Positions 1 to 9,780 are shown, numbered from the stretch's first letter. The stretch is DNA of 64,000 nucleotides from Streptococcus australis (GCF_003943615.1 NZ_RJPZ01000002.1:62001-126000), one strand, 5' to 3'. The notes: generated from the sequence alone by a model not told the origin. Made by a program: numbers and translations.

Positions 1-222
1 ATCTCCACTGATAAATTTACCGCCCTCTGGATTCCAACTTATGGTTATGATGATGGCTATTACAATGCAGCTCCATCTACTGATGATGAATATGATCTTC
101 ACCAGTATACCTCTCAAGGGCAATTGAATGGCTTCACCCACTACTTGGACTTGAACCAGATTGCACCCACACAAGATCAAGAGAAAATCTACCGAAAACT
201 ATTTACAGTAGAAAAGAATTAA
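1..222 (+). CDS. GH25 lysozyme-family protein, C-terminal end (partial)
   Basis: The reading frame is open from the first base and stops at TAA 220-222, giving 73 residues of a gene that begins before the window. It contains ALWIPTYG, then LHQYTSQGQLNGF and HYLDLNQ. This order (W-aromatic-x-YG, QYTS-G-x-x-G, then D-x-N) is the usual last third of glycoside hydrolase family 25 muramidases, which cleave the glycan of peptidoglycan. The start, any signal peptide and the catalytic residues lie outside. A hairpin terminator follows at once. The family call rests on these C-terminal motifs only. Confidence 0.7.
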   Translation: MSTDKFTALWIPTYGYDDGYYNAAPSTDDEYDLHQYTSQGQLNGFTHYLDLNQIAPTQDQEKIYRKLFTVEKN

Positions 223-246
223 AAGAGGCAGACGCCTCTTTTTCTC
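223..246 (+). terminator. Rho-independent terminator after the GH25 gene
   Basis: The 7-bp stem AAGAGGC/GCCTCTT (223-229 with 234-240), loop AGAC, is followed by a T run. Confidence 0.8.
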
Positions 247-268
247 TTAAACTGCAACTCAAAGAGTA

Positions 269-277
269 TGATATAAT
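269..277 (+). promoter_or_regulatory. Extended -10 promoter of the ybaK/ebsC-gpm pair
   Basis: TGATATAAT is a perfect extended -10, 31 nt before the ATG at 309. No good -35 hexamer is visible, as is common for extended -10 promoters. Confidence 0.65.
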
Positions 278-308
278 ATTAGAAAATTTAGAGAAAGACA
301 ATAGTAAG

Positions 309-782
309 ATGGCGAAAAAACAAAAAGTAAAAAAAACATTGGTGGAACAAATTTTGCAAAAAGCAAAGATCCCCCATATGGGATTACAAATCAATGCCCT
401 TGAAGGAATAATTCCAGAAGGGATTAGGACTGAGCAAATTTATAAGACATTGGCCCTGACTGGTGATAAAACTGGTCCTGTTATCGGAATTGTTCCCATC
501 TCTGCCCACCTGTCAGAGAAAAAATTGGCCAAACTATCTGGCAATAAAAAAGTCAACATGATTCCACAGAAAGACTTAGAAAAAACAACAGGCTATGTCC
601 ACGGGGCCAATAATCCTGTTGGCATTCGACAAAAACACAACTACCCTATTTTCATTGACCAATCTGCCTTGGAACTAGATCAGATGATTGTCTCTGCAGG
701 TGAAGTTGGTCACAGTATTCAAATCAAGGCACAAGATTTAGCTGATTTTGTCAAGGCTAGCTTCGAAAACTTGGTCGAGTAA
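309..782 (+). CDS. ybaK: YbaK/EbsC-family aminoacyl-tRNA deacylase
   Basis: A 157-residue protein of the YbaK/EbsC (ProX-like) fold. The family hydrolyses mischarged tRNA, typically Cys-tRNA(Pro), in the cytoplasm. Visible family features are the lysine-rich start, the conserved segment ending GYVHGANNPVG (the GG/GxxxP-type substrate loop), and the IFID and SAGEVGHSIQI strands near the C-terminus. Length matches the family. It is 14 bp upstream of a histidine phosphatase gene and probably cotranscribed from the extended -10 at 269-277. Substrate specificity is inferred from the family, not from the sequence alone. Confidence 0.85.
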   Translation: MAKKQKVKKTLVEQILQKAKIPHMGLQINALEGIIPEGIRTEQIYKTLALTGDKTGPVIGIVPISAHLSEKKLAKLSGNKKVNMIPQKDLEKTTGYVHGANNPVGIRQKHNYPIFIDQSALELDQMIVSAGEVGHSIQIKAQDLADFVKASFENLVE

Positions 783-796
783 AGGATAAAACCACT

Positions 797-1420
797 ATGA
801 AACTATATTTTGTCCGTCATGGACGCACTGAGTGGAACGAGGAGGGCCGTATCCAAGGGGCAAACGGCGACTCCCCGCTTTTAGAATCTTCCATCCAGCA
901 GTTAGAAGCCTTGGGTCGGCATCTATCTCAAACACACTTTGATGCAGCTTATTCAAGCGACTTGCCAAGAGCCGTCCATACTGCTCAAATCCTCCTCAAG
1001 CAAAATCAGCATCCCATCTTCCTCCAAGAGACTCCTGCTCTACGGGAATGGCAGCTTGGTAGGCTAGAAGGTGGAAAAATTGTGGAGTTGAAAGCTCTCT
1101 ATCCGGAGGAAATGAAGGCTTTCCGACACGATCTATCACAATTCCATCACGACCTATTTGAGGCAGAATCCGTTTCTGAAACAACCAAGCGTACCTGTGA
1201 TTTTGTGAAAAGCCTGAAAGGAAAAGAGCTCGATACCGTTCTTATCGTTGGACATGGGGCTAATTTAACAGCTTCCATTCGGACCCTACTTGGCTATAAA
1301 CCAGAGGAACTCCGTAAAAATGGTGGCCTTAACAATGCCAGTGTGACCATTTTGACAACAGAGGATTTTGAACACTATCACTTAGAAACTTGGAATGACA
1401 CTTCTTATATGGAAGACTAA
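797..1420 (+). CDS. Histidine phosphatase family protein (phosphoglycerate mutase-like)
   Basis: A 207-residue cytoplasmic protein. The N-terminal motif FVRHGRTEWN carries the catalytic histidine of the RHG superfamily, and the second histidine is in VGHGAN near residue 153. The acidic ALREWQLGRLEG segment matches the proton-donor region. Members are cofactor-dependent phosphoglycerate mutases or broad phosphatases. The length and divergence from GpmA suggest a GpmB/PhoE-like phosphatase of unknown substrate. An AAAGGA ribosome site precedes the ATG. The gene follows ybaK by 14 bp and runs directly into repeat copy A, which probably terminates it. Confidence 0.8.
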   Translation: MKLYFVRHGRTEWNEEGRIQGANGDSPLLESSIQQLEALGRHLSQTHFDAAYSSDLPRAVHTAQILLKQNQHPIFLQETPALREWQLGRLEGGKIVELKALYPEEMKAFRHDLSQFHHDLFEAESVSETTKRTCDFVKSLKGKELDTVLIVGHGANLTASIRTLLGYKPEELRKNGGLNNASVTILTTEDFEHYHLETWNDTSYMED

Positions 1421-1423
1421 AAA

Positions 1424-1598
1424 GAGAGTGGGACAGAAATCGGTCATTCGTTAGAATTCGATTTCGTCGTCCCACCTCCGCACAGTTGAGTAGGACTGTA
1501 AAAGCTGATGAAATCAGCGTAGTAGAGCCCACTCAACCACTGCGTCTTGCTCGACAATCAAAAGACAATTAAGAGGCTAGGACTTTTGTCCCAGCCTC
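1424..1598 (+). repeat. Three-hairpin intergenic repeat, copy A
   Basis: The element begins GAGAGTGGGACAGAAATC and ends with the complement of GAGGCTGGGACAAAAGTC, so the termini are imperfect inverted repeats. It folds into three hairpins: left (GTGGGAC with GTCCCAC, and AAATCG with CGATTT), centre (AGTTGAGTAGG with CCACTCAACC) and right (GAGGCTAGGAC-TTTT-GTCCCAGCCTC plus a T run). It lies between the convergent 3' ends of the histidine phosphatase gene and lysS, and the right hairpin looks like an intrinsic terminator. Six relatives are listed below. It does not resemble BOX or RUP elements as I know them. Confidence 0.9.
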
Positions 1599-1610
1599 TT
1601 TCTTATTAAA

Positions 1611-3116
<1,506 letters not shown>

Positions 3117-3285
3117 TTATTCTCCCCTATTTTATCATATTTGACGGGGAAATACACTATTCTTGAGCAGGAAAAATGAAAAAAGGAATGGAAGGAAAAG
3201 GAGTTTTCTACCTTTCCTATCACATTCCTAGGTTTCAGAAGGGAACACGACTATTGTTCCAATCCATCATTCAAGTCATTCTACC

Positions 3286-4638
3286 TTATTCATAGCGGAG
3301 GGCTTCAATTGGGTCTAGTTTTGATGCCTTGCTAGCTGGTAGGATACCAAAGACAATTCCGACACAAGCTGAGAAGATGATACTTCCAATAGCCACCGAC
3401 ATGGAGACGACTGGAGGTCCTTCTAGAGTACCTGCAGCAGCTGTGGCGATGAGGGCATTGACACCATAGGCCAATCCCAGACCGAGAATTCCTCCCATCA
3501 TGGTCAAGACCATTGATTCGATGAGGAATTGAATCAAGATTTTGCTACGAGTAGCTCCAAGTGCTTTTCTCAGACCGATTTCACGTGTCCGCTCAGTCAC
3601 AGAAACCAACATGATATTCATGACTCCAATCCCACCAACGAGAAGGGAAATTCCTGCAATCGCACCAATGACTGTTGTCATAATACTGAGCATTTGATTG
3701 GTCTGTTCCAAGATACTATCCATGTTAAAAATTTGGAACTCCCCTTGGCGAACTCCTGATAGCTCGGTTAATTTTTTCGCTGCTTCGATTCCAGTTGATT
3801 TAATCTGTTTGACATCAGGAATATGCACCACAATAGTGGAAATTTCTTCTATTCCAAATTCTGAAGCTACTTGGGTATTAGCCATCAAGGCACTTCCTCC
3901 AGAAGAAGCCCCATATAATGCAGATCCAGCATTTGGATCCTTGAAGATTCCTACCACCCGATAGTTATTGTCTCCGACAGCAACCACTTGGTTAAGGGCA
4001 CTTTCCGTACCAAATAAGGTCGAAGCTAATCCTTCATCCAACATGATGACCCGAGAAAAACTTTGGTAATCTGAAGCATTCAGCTTTCTTCCTGAAACCA
4101 ATTCAAATTTTCTCACAGAGAAATAGGTATCATTGACCCCCATGATATTCACCCCTTCAGATTTTTTCTTCTGAAAGGAGATAGTGGCATTGGCCGTATT
4201 ACCAACATAGTAGCCATCGATTCCAGGAATCTTGGTCAATTCCTTGACCCATTCTTCTTGGACAACAGGCGGGGTTTCAAGGATTGGGTTGTCAACATCT
4301 TCGCTACTTTCCTCTCCATAGCCGGCCGGTGGTGACATCCCTTGGTCTTCTTCACTCGCAACGCCACCTTCTCCACCACCCTCTGCTCCTCCTTCGTCTG
4401 GAGCAGGTTCTGGTCCTAAGTTAAAACCAGTCATGTAGCCACTCTTTCGGGCGGAATAAGAAATCTGAACATATTGTTGATCCTTGGTAAAGGTCTTGGT
4501 CACTCCAGCTTTCATCCCATCTCCGAGAGCCATGATGACGACGACTGAGGCAACCCCGATAATAATCCCTACCATGGTTAAAAAAGATCTCATTTTATGT
4601 CCCATAATGGAACTAATGGCAAATTTCCAGTTCTGCAT
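3286..4638 (-). CDS. MacB-like ABC transporter permease (FtsX family)
   Basis: A 450-residue permease with the MacB_PCD/FtsX layout. One TM lies at residues about 13-37, followed by a large extracellular domain, then three TMs at the C-terminus, including VGGIGVMNIMLVSVTERTREIGLRKALGA, which carries the usual cytoplasmic coupling helix. A glycine/glutamate-rich stretch of about 45 residues (near 82-125) is an unusual low-complexity insert in the extracellular domain. Genes for an adaptor, an ATPase and this permease form one operon. Orthologous order is known in S. pneumoniae (Spr0693-0695), where it is a MacAB-like pump linked to antimicrobial peptide and drug tolerance. Substrates here are inference. 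Confidence 0.9.
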   Translation of the reverse strand: MQNWKFAISSIMGHKMRSFLTMVGIIIGVASVVVIMALGDGMKAGVTKTFTKDQQYVQISYSARKSGYMTGFNLGPEPAPDEGGAEGGGEGGVASEEDQGMSPPAGYGEESSEDVDNPILETPPVVQEEWVKELTKIPGIDGYYVGNTANATISFQKKKSEGVNIMGVNDTYFSVRKFELVSGRKLNASDYQSFSRVIMLDEGLASTLFGTESALNQVVAVGDNNYRVVGIFKDPNAGSALYGASSGGSALMANTQVASEFGIEEISTIVVHIPDVKQIKSTGIEAAKKLTELSGVRQGEFQIFNMDSILEQTNQMLSIMTTVIGAIAGISLLVGGIGVMNIMLVSVTERTREIGLRKALGATRSKILIQFLIESMVLTMMGGILGLGLAYGVNALIATAAAGTLEGPPVVSMSVAIGSIIFSACVGIVFGILPASKASKLDPIEALRYE

Positions 4639-5333
4639 CAGGCCCTCCTTTCATTGCGGCTATCCGAAGAGATCACTCCGTCTCGAATGACAATCTGACG
4701 TTTGGCATAGGCAGCAATCTCCGTTTCGTGGGTTACCATGATGATGGTTTTCCCTTCTTGATTGAGTGCTGTCAAAAGCTCCATAATTTGTTCGCCAGTT
4801 TTGGAATCAAGAGCTCCTGTTGGTTCATCCGCTAAGATAATAGAAGGATGATTTACCAAAGCCCGAGCAATGGCCACCCGTTGTTTTTGCCCTCCGGACA
4901 ATTCAGAAGGAAGGTGGTGCATCCGCGTATCGAGCTCAACTTTCTTTAAAAACTGTTCGGCTAATTCCTTTCGTTTGGAAGGATTCACTCCTGCATAAAT
5001 CAAAGGGAGCTCAACATTTTGAAAGGCATTGAGTTTTGACAGGAGAAAAAATTGTTGAAAGACAAAGCCAATTTGCTCATTGCGAACCTGGGCTAACTTC
5101 TTCTCACTGAGGTTCCCAACCTCTTCCCCTTCTAGTCTGTACTCACCACTGGTCGGACGATCGAGAAGTCCAATGATATTCATTAGGGTCGATTTCCCAG
5201 AACCGGAAGGTCCCATAATAGCTAGAAATTCCCCTTCTTCCACATTTAAATGGATATCCTTTAATACCTGTAAGGTTTGATCACCATTTTGATAACTTTT
5301 ATTGATGTTTTTCAGCTCAATCAATTTTGTCAT
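4638..5333 (-). CDS. MacB-like ABC transporter ATP-binding protein
   Basis: A 231-residue nucleotide-binding subunit. Walker A is GPSGSGKST, the signature is [15 protein letters not shown], Walker B is [12 protein letters not shown], and the H-loop is MVTHE. It belongs to the LolD/MacB branch. I place the start at ATG 5331-5333 (MTKLIELKN) because homology begins there; a longer frame reaches 5393 but runs through the end of the adaptor gene. It overlaps the adaptor gene by 17 bp and abuts the permease gene, so the three are translationally coupled. Confidence 0.92.
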   Translation of the reverse strand: MTKLIELKNINKSYQNGDQTLQVLKDIHLNVEEGEFLAIMGPSGSGKSTLMNIIGLLDRPTSGEYRLEGEEVGNLSEKKLAQVRNEQIGFVFQQFFLLSKLNAFQNVELPLIYAGVNPSKRKELAEQFLKKVELDTRMHHLPSELSGGQKQRVAIARALVNHPSIILADEPTGALDSKTGEQIMELLTALNQEGKTIIMVTHETEIAAYAKRQIVIRDGVISSDSRNERRA

Positions 5334-6474
5334 ATTTTCCGACCTCTTTCCCATCTTCCAAATCGCCAGAAGGGTTGGTGATGACTTGAGCATCCTTGTT
5401 CAAACCAGATAAGACTTCTTGATTTTCTGCATCTGCATTTCCTAAGGTAACATTGACTTTTTTAGCCTTGCCAGCTTCAATGGTCCAAACATAGCTTTGA
5501 TCACCGTCTGATAAGACACTTGTCACAGGAACCAAAGGATGGATGGTTGAACTTTTTACTTCAATATTGACAGAGAAACCTTGTTTCAAATCACCGATCT
5601 CACTGGTAATATCTACCGTAAATGGATATTTAGCTCCCCCTGTTCCTTGTCCAGAACCTGCGGCATTTGCACCAGTCTGACCAGAATCTGTCGGATAATT
5701 GGCAACGTAGCTAATCTTTCCAGTCCATTTTTTCCCAGGATAGACCTTAGAGGTTAAGGTCACTTCCTGACCAACTGAAATGTTGGCTAGATTGTACTCA
5801 GACAACTCACCTTTTACTTGAAGGTTACCGTTGCTGACGATATGAACAAGGGTTTGGTTGGTTCCGGTTGTTGATTTGGAGACATCTTTATTGACTTCTA
5901 CAACCGTTCCATCTGTACTACTTTTTACGGTTGTAGCATCCAACAAAGCTTTAGCTTTTTCCATATTGGCTACAGCATCCGCACGGGCATCGCGTAAATC
6001 ACCCACTTGTGTGTCCAAAGATCGTTGGGCTTGAGAGGCTGATTTGCTATCTGCTTCCTCATCCCCTGTTGTATCAATGGTCACTCCATTGGTCATGAGA
6101 TCGTTCAATTGACGATCTGCCTTATTAACCGCACGAACAGCGGAATCATAGGCAGATTGCGCTTCTGTACTGCTGTATTGAACAATGGCTTGGCCAGCAG
6201 TCACTTGATCCCCAACATTCACTAAGATGGATTGCAAGTCTCCTTTCGTTCCGTCAAAGTAGATGTATTGCTCCTGATTGGCAGTGACTTTCCCCGTCAA
6301 TAATACTGATGAAGCAATGGAACCTTCTTTGACTGTTTGAACCATAGGAGTCATATTCACCAACTCTTCAGGGCCATTGCTAGATTTTCCAAAAGCAAGC
6401 CAGCTCCCAATTCCTACGACTGCTAGTGCAGCACCTGTAGCTGTAACGATTTGCCATTTTTTAAATTTTTTCAT
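5317..6474 (-). CDS. HlyD/MacA-like efflux adaptor subunit
   Basis: A 385-residue membrane-anchored adaptor. An N-terminal TM/signal anchor lies at residues 7-30. Two half-lipoyl (biotinyl-like) segments flank a short alpha-hairpin region (residues about 105-185): QSILVNVGDQVTAGQAIVQY before it and DGTVVEVNKDVSKS after it. A beta-barrel and membrane-proximal domain follow. This matches RND/MacA-type periplasmic adaptor proteins as found in Gram-positives. It is the first gene of the operon and is transcribed divergently from gor. Confidence 0.9.
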   Translation of the reverse strand: MKKFKKWQIVTATGAALAVVGIGSWLAFGKSSNGPEELVNMTPMVQTVKEGSIASSVLLTGKVTANQEQYIYFDGTKGDLQSILVNVGDQVTAGQAIVQYSSTEAQSAYDSAVRAVNKADRQLNDLMTNGVTIDTTGDEEADSKSASQAQRSLDTQVGDLRDARADAVANMEKAKALLDATTVKSSTDGTVVEVNKDVSKSTTGTNQTLVHIVSNGNLQVKGELSEYNLANISVGQEVTLTSKVYPGKKWTGKISYVANYPTDSGQTGANAAGSGQGTGGAKYPFTVDITSEIGDLKQGFSVNIEVKSSTIHPLVPVTSVLSDGDQSYVWTIEAGKAKKVNVTLGNADAENQEVLSGLNKDAQVITNPSGDLEDGKEVGKYDKID

Positions 6475-6491
6475 TTCTTTCCTCCAGTATT

Positions 6492-6543
6492 CGAAAGCGT
6501 TTCAAATTATAAGTTTAGTATATCATATTTCCTCATTTTTCAA
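6492..6543 (-). promoter_or_regulatory. Promoter of the efflux operon with a cre-like site
   Basis: On the reverse strand, an extended -10 TGATATACT (6525-6517) has a TTGAAA -35 at 6543-6538, a short 15-bp spacing. CGAAAGCGTTTCAA at 6492-6505 matches 12 of 14 positions of the streptococcal cre consensus and lies just downstream of the expected transcription start, where CcpA binding would block elongation. The cre call is tentative. Confidence 0.45.
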
Positions 6544-6613
6544 TTCAAAATCATCTGTTTTGCAAGTTTTTTTGCTATCTTGTTTTCTCCTCCTATTCAA
6601 CGATGGCAATTTC

Positions 6614-6642
6614 TTGATTTTTGTAACCTATGTTGTTACAAT
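6614..6642 (+). promoter_or_regulatory. gor promoter overlapped by a 21-bp dyad operator
   Basis: The -35 TTGATT (6614-6619), 17-bp spacer and TACAAT -10 (6637-6642) with an extended TGn form a good promoter. A perfect dyad, TTGTAAC-N7-GTTACAA (6621-6641), fills the spacer and -10, as expected for a repressor site. Nearly the same dyad with identical spacing lies in the promoter of the Rrf2 regulator gene at 44972-44992. Confidence 0.8.
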
Positions 6643-6673
6643 GAAGGTGTAAATCAACAAAGGAGTATTAACC

Positions 6674-8023
6674 ATGAAAGAATTTGATATTATCTCCATT
6701 GGTGGAGGTAGCGGAGGGATTGCTACTATGAACCGTGCTGGAGAACATGGAGCCCGCGCTGCTGTTATTGAAGAAAAGCAACTAGGTGGAACCTGTGTCA
6801 ACAAAGGATGTGTCCCTAAAAAAATTATGTGGTATGGCGCCCAAATTGCTGAAGCCATTCGTGATTACGGTCCAGATTATGGGTTTACTTGTGAACAGAC
6901 CAATTTTGATTTTGCGACATTAAGAAAAAATCGCGAAGCCTATATCGATCGAGCTCGTTCGTCTTATGATGGCAGTTTTAAACGAAATGGTGTGGAGTAT
7001 ATCCAAGGTCGCGCTCGCTTTATCGACGCCCATACAGTTGAAGTCAACGGAGAAATCATCAAGTCTAAACACATTGTTATCGCCACAGGTGCCCATGCTT
7101 ACATCCCAGATCTACCTGGAGCAAACCTAGGAGAAACCTCTGACGATGTCTTTGCTTGGGAAGAACTACCAAAATCAGTTGCCATTATTGGAGCTGGTTA
7201 CATTGCGGTAGAACTAGCCGGTGTCCTCCATGCCCTTGGTGTTCAGACAGATCTCTTCGTTCGCGGTGATCGTCCCTTAAGAAAGTTTGATTCTTACATT
7301 GTCGATGGCCTAATGGAGGAGATGGATAAACAAGGATTGCCCCTCCATCCTCACAAGGTTCCTGTTCAACTCACAAAGGAAGAAAATGGTCAAATCCGTG
7401 TCTATTTCGAAGACCAAACATCTTTTGTTGCTGATCATATTATTTGGGCGACCGGCCGAAAACCAAACGTTCAGGACCTCCATCTAGAAGCTGCAGGTGT
7501 CACCTTAAATGAAAAAGGATTCATTGCAGTAGATGAATACCAAAATACCGTTGTCCCTGGCATCTATGCTCTTGGGGACGTCACAGGAGAAAAAGAATTA
7601 ACTCCTGTCGCTATCAAGGCAGGGCGTACCCTATCCGAACGTCTCTTTAATGGAAAAACCGATGCTAAAATGGACTATTCAACCATTCCTACCGTTGTCT
7701 TTTCCCATCCCGCTATTGGTACAGTCGGTCTCACTCAAGAAGAAGCCGAAAAACAATATGGAAAAGAAGCTATCAAGGTCTACACTTCTAGTTTCGCTTC
7801 TATGTATTCAGCTGTAACCCAGCATCGCCAGCTGGCTAAATTTAAACTCATCACTGCAGGACCAGAAGAAACCGTCGTCGGCCTTCATGGACTTGGATAT
7901 GGTGTAGACGAAATGATTCAAGGTTTCGCTGTGGCCATCAAGATGGGAGCGACTAAAGCAGATTTCGATGCAACCGTCGCCATCCATCCAACCGGTTCCG
8001 AAGAATTCGTTACCATGCGTTAA
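6674..8023 (+). CDS. gor: Glutathione-disulfide reductase
   Basis: A 449-residue flavoprotein disulfide reductase. An FAD-binding GGGSGG motif sits at residues 9-14, the redox-active disulfide is in [13 protein letters not shown] (about 39-51), the NAD(P)-binding [11 protein letters not shown] follows at about 173, the second FAD motif is GIYALGDVT, and the C-terminal [12 protein letters not shown] carries the His-Glu pair completing the active site. It regenerates GSH from GSSG with NADPH. AGGAG at 6661-6665 sets the start. Zwf, encoded downstream at 21.5 kb, is a likely NADPH source. A dyad in its promoter points to repressor control. Confidence 0.95.
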   Translation: MKEFDIISIGGGSGGIATMNRAGEHGARAAVIEEKQLGGTCVNKGCVPKKIMWYGAQIAEAIRDYGPDYGFTCEQTNFDFATLRKNREAYIDRARSSYDGSFKRNGVEYIQGRARFIDAHTVEVNGEIIKSKHIVIATGAHAYIPDLPGANLGETSDDVFAWEELPKSVAIIGAGYIAVELAGVLHALGVQTDLFVRGDRPLRKFDSYIVDGLMEEMDKQGLPLHPHKVPVQLTKEENGQIRVYFEDQTSFVADHIIWATGRKPNVQDLHLEAAGVTLNEKGFIAVDEYQNTVVPGIYALGDVTGEKELTPVAIKAGRTLSERLFNGKTDAKMDYSTIPTVVFSHPAIGTVGLTQEEAEKQYGKEAIKVYTSSFASMYSAVTQHRQLAKFKLITAGPEETVVGLHGLGYGVDEMIQGFAVAIKMGATKADFDATVAIHPTGSEEFVTMR

Positions 8024-8028
8024 TATCA

Positions 8029-8056
8029 GAAAAGGTTTGTTTAACAAGCCTTTTTC
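8029..8056 (+). terminator. Terminator after gor
   Basis: AAAAGGTTTGTT pairs with AACAAGCCTTTT (one G-T pair) and runs into a T tract. Confidence 0.85.
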
Positions 8057-8209
8057 TTATATTTTTATTTTAATGTATCATCATTGGAGCTTCCATAGTC
8101 TAATCTTTCATTTTAACTGGATTACCTTACATTTTTGTAAGACAAGAGCTTTCGAAAGAATAAAAGCGAACTTCACTAGTCAAGTTCTTAAACTATCAGA
8201 TAAAAAAAA

Positions 8210-8385
8210 GAGGCTAGGACTTTTGTCCTAGCCTCTCAATTGTTTTTGGATTGTCGAGCAAGACGCAGTGGTTGAGTGAGCTCTACTACGCTGATTTCAT
8301 CAGCTTTTACAGCCCTACTCAACTGTGCGGAGGTGGGACGACGAAATCGAATTCTAACGAATTACCGATTTCTGTTCCACTCTCT
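8210..8385 (-). repeat. Three-hairpin intergenic repeat, copy B
   Basis: Inverted relative to copy A. It begins with GAGGCTAGGAC-TTTT-GTCCTAGCCTC, a perfect 11-bp hairpin: where copy A has an A-C mismatch this copy has A-T, a compensating difference. The central palindrome GCTGATTTCATCAGC is present, and the far end is the complement of GAGAGTGGAACAGAAATC. It lies between the convergent ends of gor and the cyclase-family gene. Reading frames inside it are not genes. Confidence 0.9.
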
Positions 8386-8393
8386 CTGTCTTC

Positions 8394-9125
8394 TTATGGT
8401 AAGATAGCAATGGCGCGAACAGGTGAACCAGTTGCCTTGTCCCAGTGAGGGAAGGCAATTGAAATCAAGGCACCAACTGCTGGTACTTGATCCAATTGGT
8501 TCAAGACTTCTACTTGGTAGATATTTTGTTCCAAAAGGTAGTATTCATTGACCAAGCCATGCTCTGCAGCAGGAATACCCGCATCTGTATCGAAGGTCTC
8601 ATGACCCACCGCCTTAACATGGCGTTCATGAATCAAGAATTCCAAAGCTTCACGGCTCCATCCTGGACTTTGTTGAACCCCATTTTCATCTAGGTTGCGC
8701 ATAGCATCTTGATCTGGCCAACGTTTTGACCAATCACTACGGAAGGCGACAAAAGCTCCTTCTGCAATTTGTCCATGTTCTGCTTCAAAGTCCAAGATAT
8801 CTTGTTTGCTCAAGATAAAGTTTGGATTGGCCGCAACCTCTTTCGATTTGTCGATGACATAGAGTGGTAAAAGAAGATCTTTGAGGTCAATCTCATCCAA
8901 CCAACGGCCACCTTCTACAAAGTGAATCGGAGCATCGATATGCGTTCCGTATTGACCAACCACCGTAAATTTTTGGACATGGAAGCCATCTTTTAGTGTA
9001 AAGAGATCTTCTTGTTGCAAAGCAGGGAGGGCTGGAAAGTGAGGACTTTCTGCATTGATTTGGTGACTCAAGTCCACCCATTTTTTAGCTTGTAATTCTT
9101 TGTAAATAGTAAGTAAATCTGACAT
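8394..9125 (-). CDS. Cyclase-family metal-dependent hydrolase
   Basis: A 243-residue protein of the cyclase superfamily (PF04199; includes kynurenine formamidase). The metal-binding signature YGTHIDAPIHF is at about residues 58-68 and a second conserved H-x-x-x-D set is in VGHETFDTDAG. Members hydrolyse or isomerise amide and lactone substrates; no tryptophan-catabolic gene lies nearby, so the substrate is unknown. A purine-rich AGGAAAGGA precedes the ATG. Its likely promoter is an extended -10 TGTTATAAT on the reverse strand near 9174-9182. Confidence 0.8.
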   Translation of the reverse strand: MSDLLTIYKELQAKKWVDLSHQINAESPHFPALPALQQEDLFTLKDGFHVQKFTVVGQYGTHIDAPIHFVEGGRWLDEIDLKDLLLPLYVIDKSKEVAANPNFILSKQDILDFEAEHGQIAEGAFVAFRSDWSKRWPDQDAMRNLDENGVQQSPGWSREALEFLIHERHVKAVGHETFDTDAGIPAAEHGLVNEYYLLEQNIYQVEVLNQLDQVPAVGALISIAFPHWDKATGSPVRAIAILP

Positions 9126-9224
9126 AAGGGTTCCTTTCCTATAAGTGCGACATGAAATAAACGAATAAGGTTATTATAACAGTCAATGTCAACATCCACA
9201 ATGATTTGCGTTAATCTTGTTTTC

Positions 9225-9253
9225 TTGAATAGGATATAGTTTCAAGCTATAAT
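9225..9253 (+). promoter_or_regulatory. Orphan forward promoter reading into repeat copy C
   Basis: TTGAAT (9225-9230), exactly 17 bp, then TATAAT (9248-9253). No forward gene follows; transcription would start near 9260 and enter repeat copy C, then run against the PC4-like gene. Confidence 0.55.
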
Positions 9254-9272
9254 TATAGAAAGCATCAAAAAA

Positions 9273-9446
9273 GAGACTGGGACAAAAGTCCTAGCCTCTC
9301 AAATGTCTTTGGATTGTCGAGCAAGACGCAGTGGTTGAGTGGGCTGTAAAAGCTGATGAAATCAGCTTTTACAGTCCTACTCAACTGTGCGGAGGTGGGA
9401 CGATGAAATCGAATTCTAACGAATAACCGATTTCTGTCCCACTCCC
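9273..9446 (-). repeat. Three-hairpin intergenic repeat, copy C
   Basis: Same family and orientation as copy B. In this copy the central arms are completely complementary, GTAAAAGCTGAT-GAA-ATCAGCTTTTAC, extended outward by TTGAGTGGGCT/AGTCCTACTCAA, so the middle forms one long perfect hairpin. The element lies downstream of the PC4-like gene and has its own upstream forward promoter. Confidence 0.9.
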
Positions 9447-9463
9447 CTTTCTTACTCTGGCCA

Positions 9464-9676
9464 TTACTGTTTAAATGCATCTAGCAAAACTTGGAATTCT
9501 TCATTAGTGAGCGTAATCCCTTTGCCCATCTTCGTATGGTCTGGACTCCAAGTTCGGATATCATATTTAGCAGGTGCTCCATTAAAGCTAACCCGGTTTA
9601 ACTCCTTGGTCCATCCTTTTTCATTTTCAGATAACACCAAGAGTTGTTCTTCAATTTCAAAACTAAAATCTGCCAT
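9464..9676 (-). CDS. PC4/YdbC-family ssDNA-binding-type protein
   Basis: A 70-residue protein beginning MADFSFEIEE and containing WTKELNRVSFNG, KYDIRTW and KMGKGITLTNEE. This matches the bacterial YdbC family, whose fold resembles the eukaryotic coactivator PC4 and binds single-stranded nucleic acid. I chose ATG 9674-9676 because AAAGGAG lies 5-6 bases upstream; a TTG five codons earlier overlaps the ribosome site. It diverges from the small protein gene at 9781. The cellular role in streptococci is unknown. Confidence 0.8.
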   Translation of the reverse strand: MADFSFEIEEQLLVLSENEKGWTKELNRVSFNGAPAKYDIRTWSPDHTKMGKGITLTNEEFQVLLDAFKQ

Positions 9677-9721
9677 GAATACTCCTTTCAATGTCTTTCA
9701 CCTTAATAATTCGTAAAAAAT

Positions 9722-9750
9722 TTTACAAAATGAATGAAATTTTCTATAAT
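9722..9750 (+). promoter_or_regulatory. Promoter of the 104-residue unknown protein gene
   Basis: TTTACA (9722-9727), 17-bp spacer, TATAAT (9745-9750). Confidence 0.7.
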
Positions 9751-9780
9751 ATATTGTATCAACTTATGGAGAATTATGCT

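Noticed and set aside
8251-8448. Reading frames inside repeat copies (also near 1329-1532, 9265-9480, 16248-16433, 45940-46161)
   Set aside because: They are created by the repeat sequence itself, recur in each copy, and lack ribosome sites.
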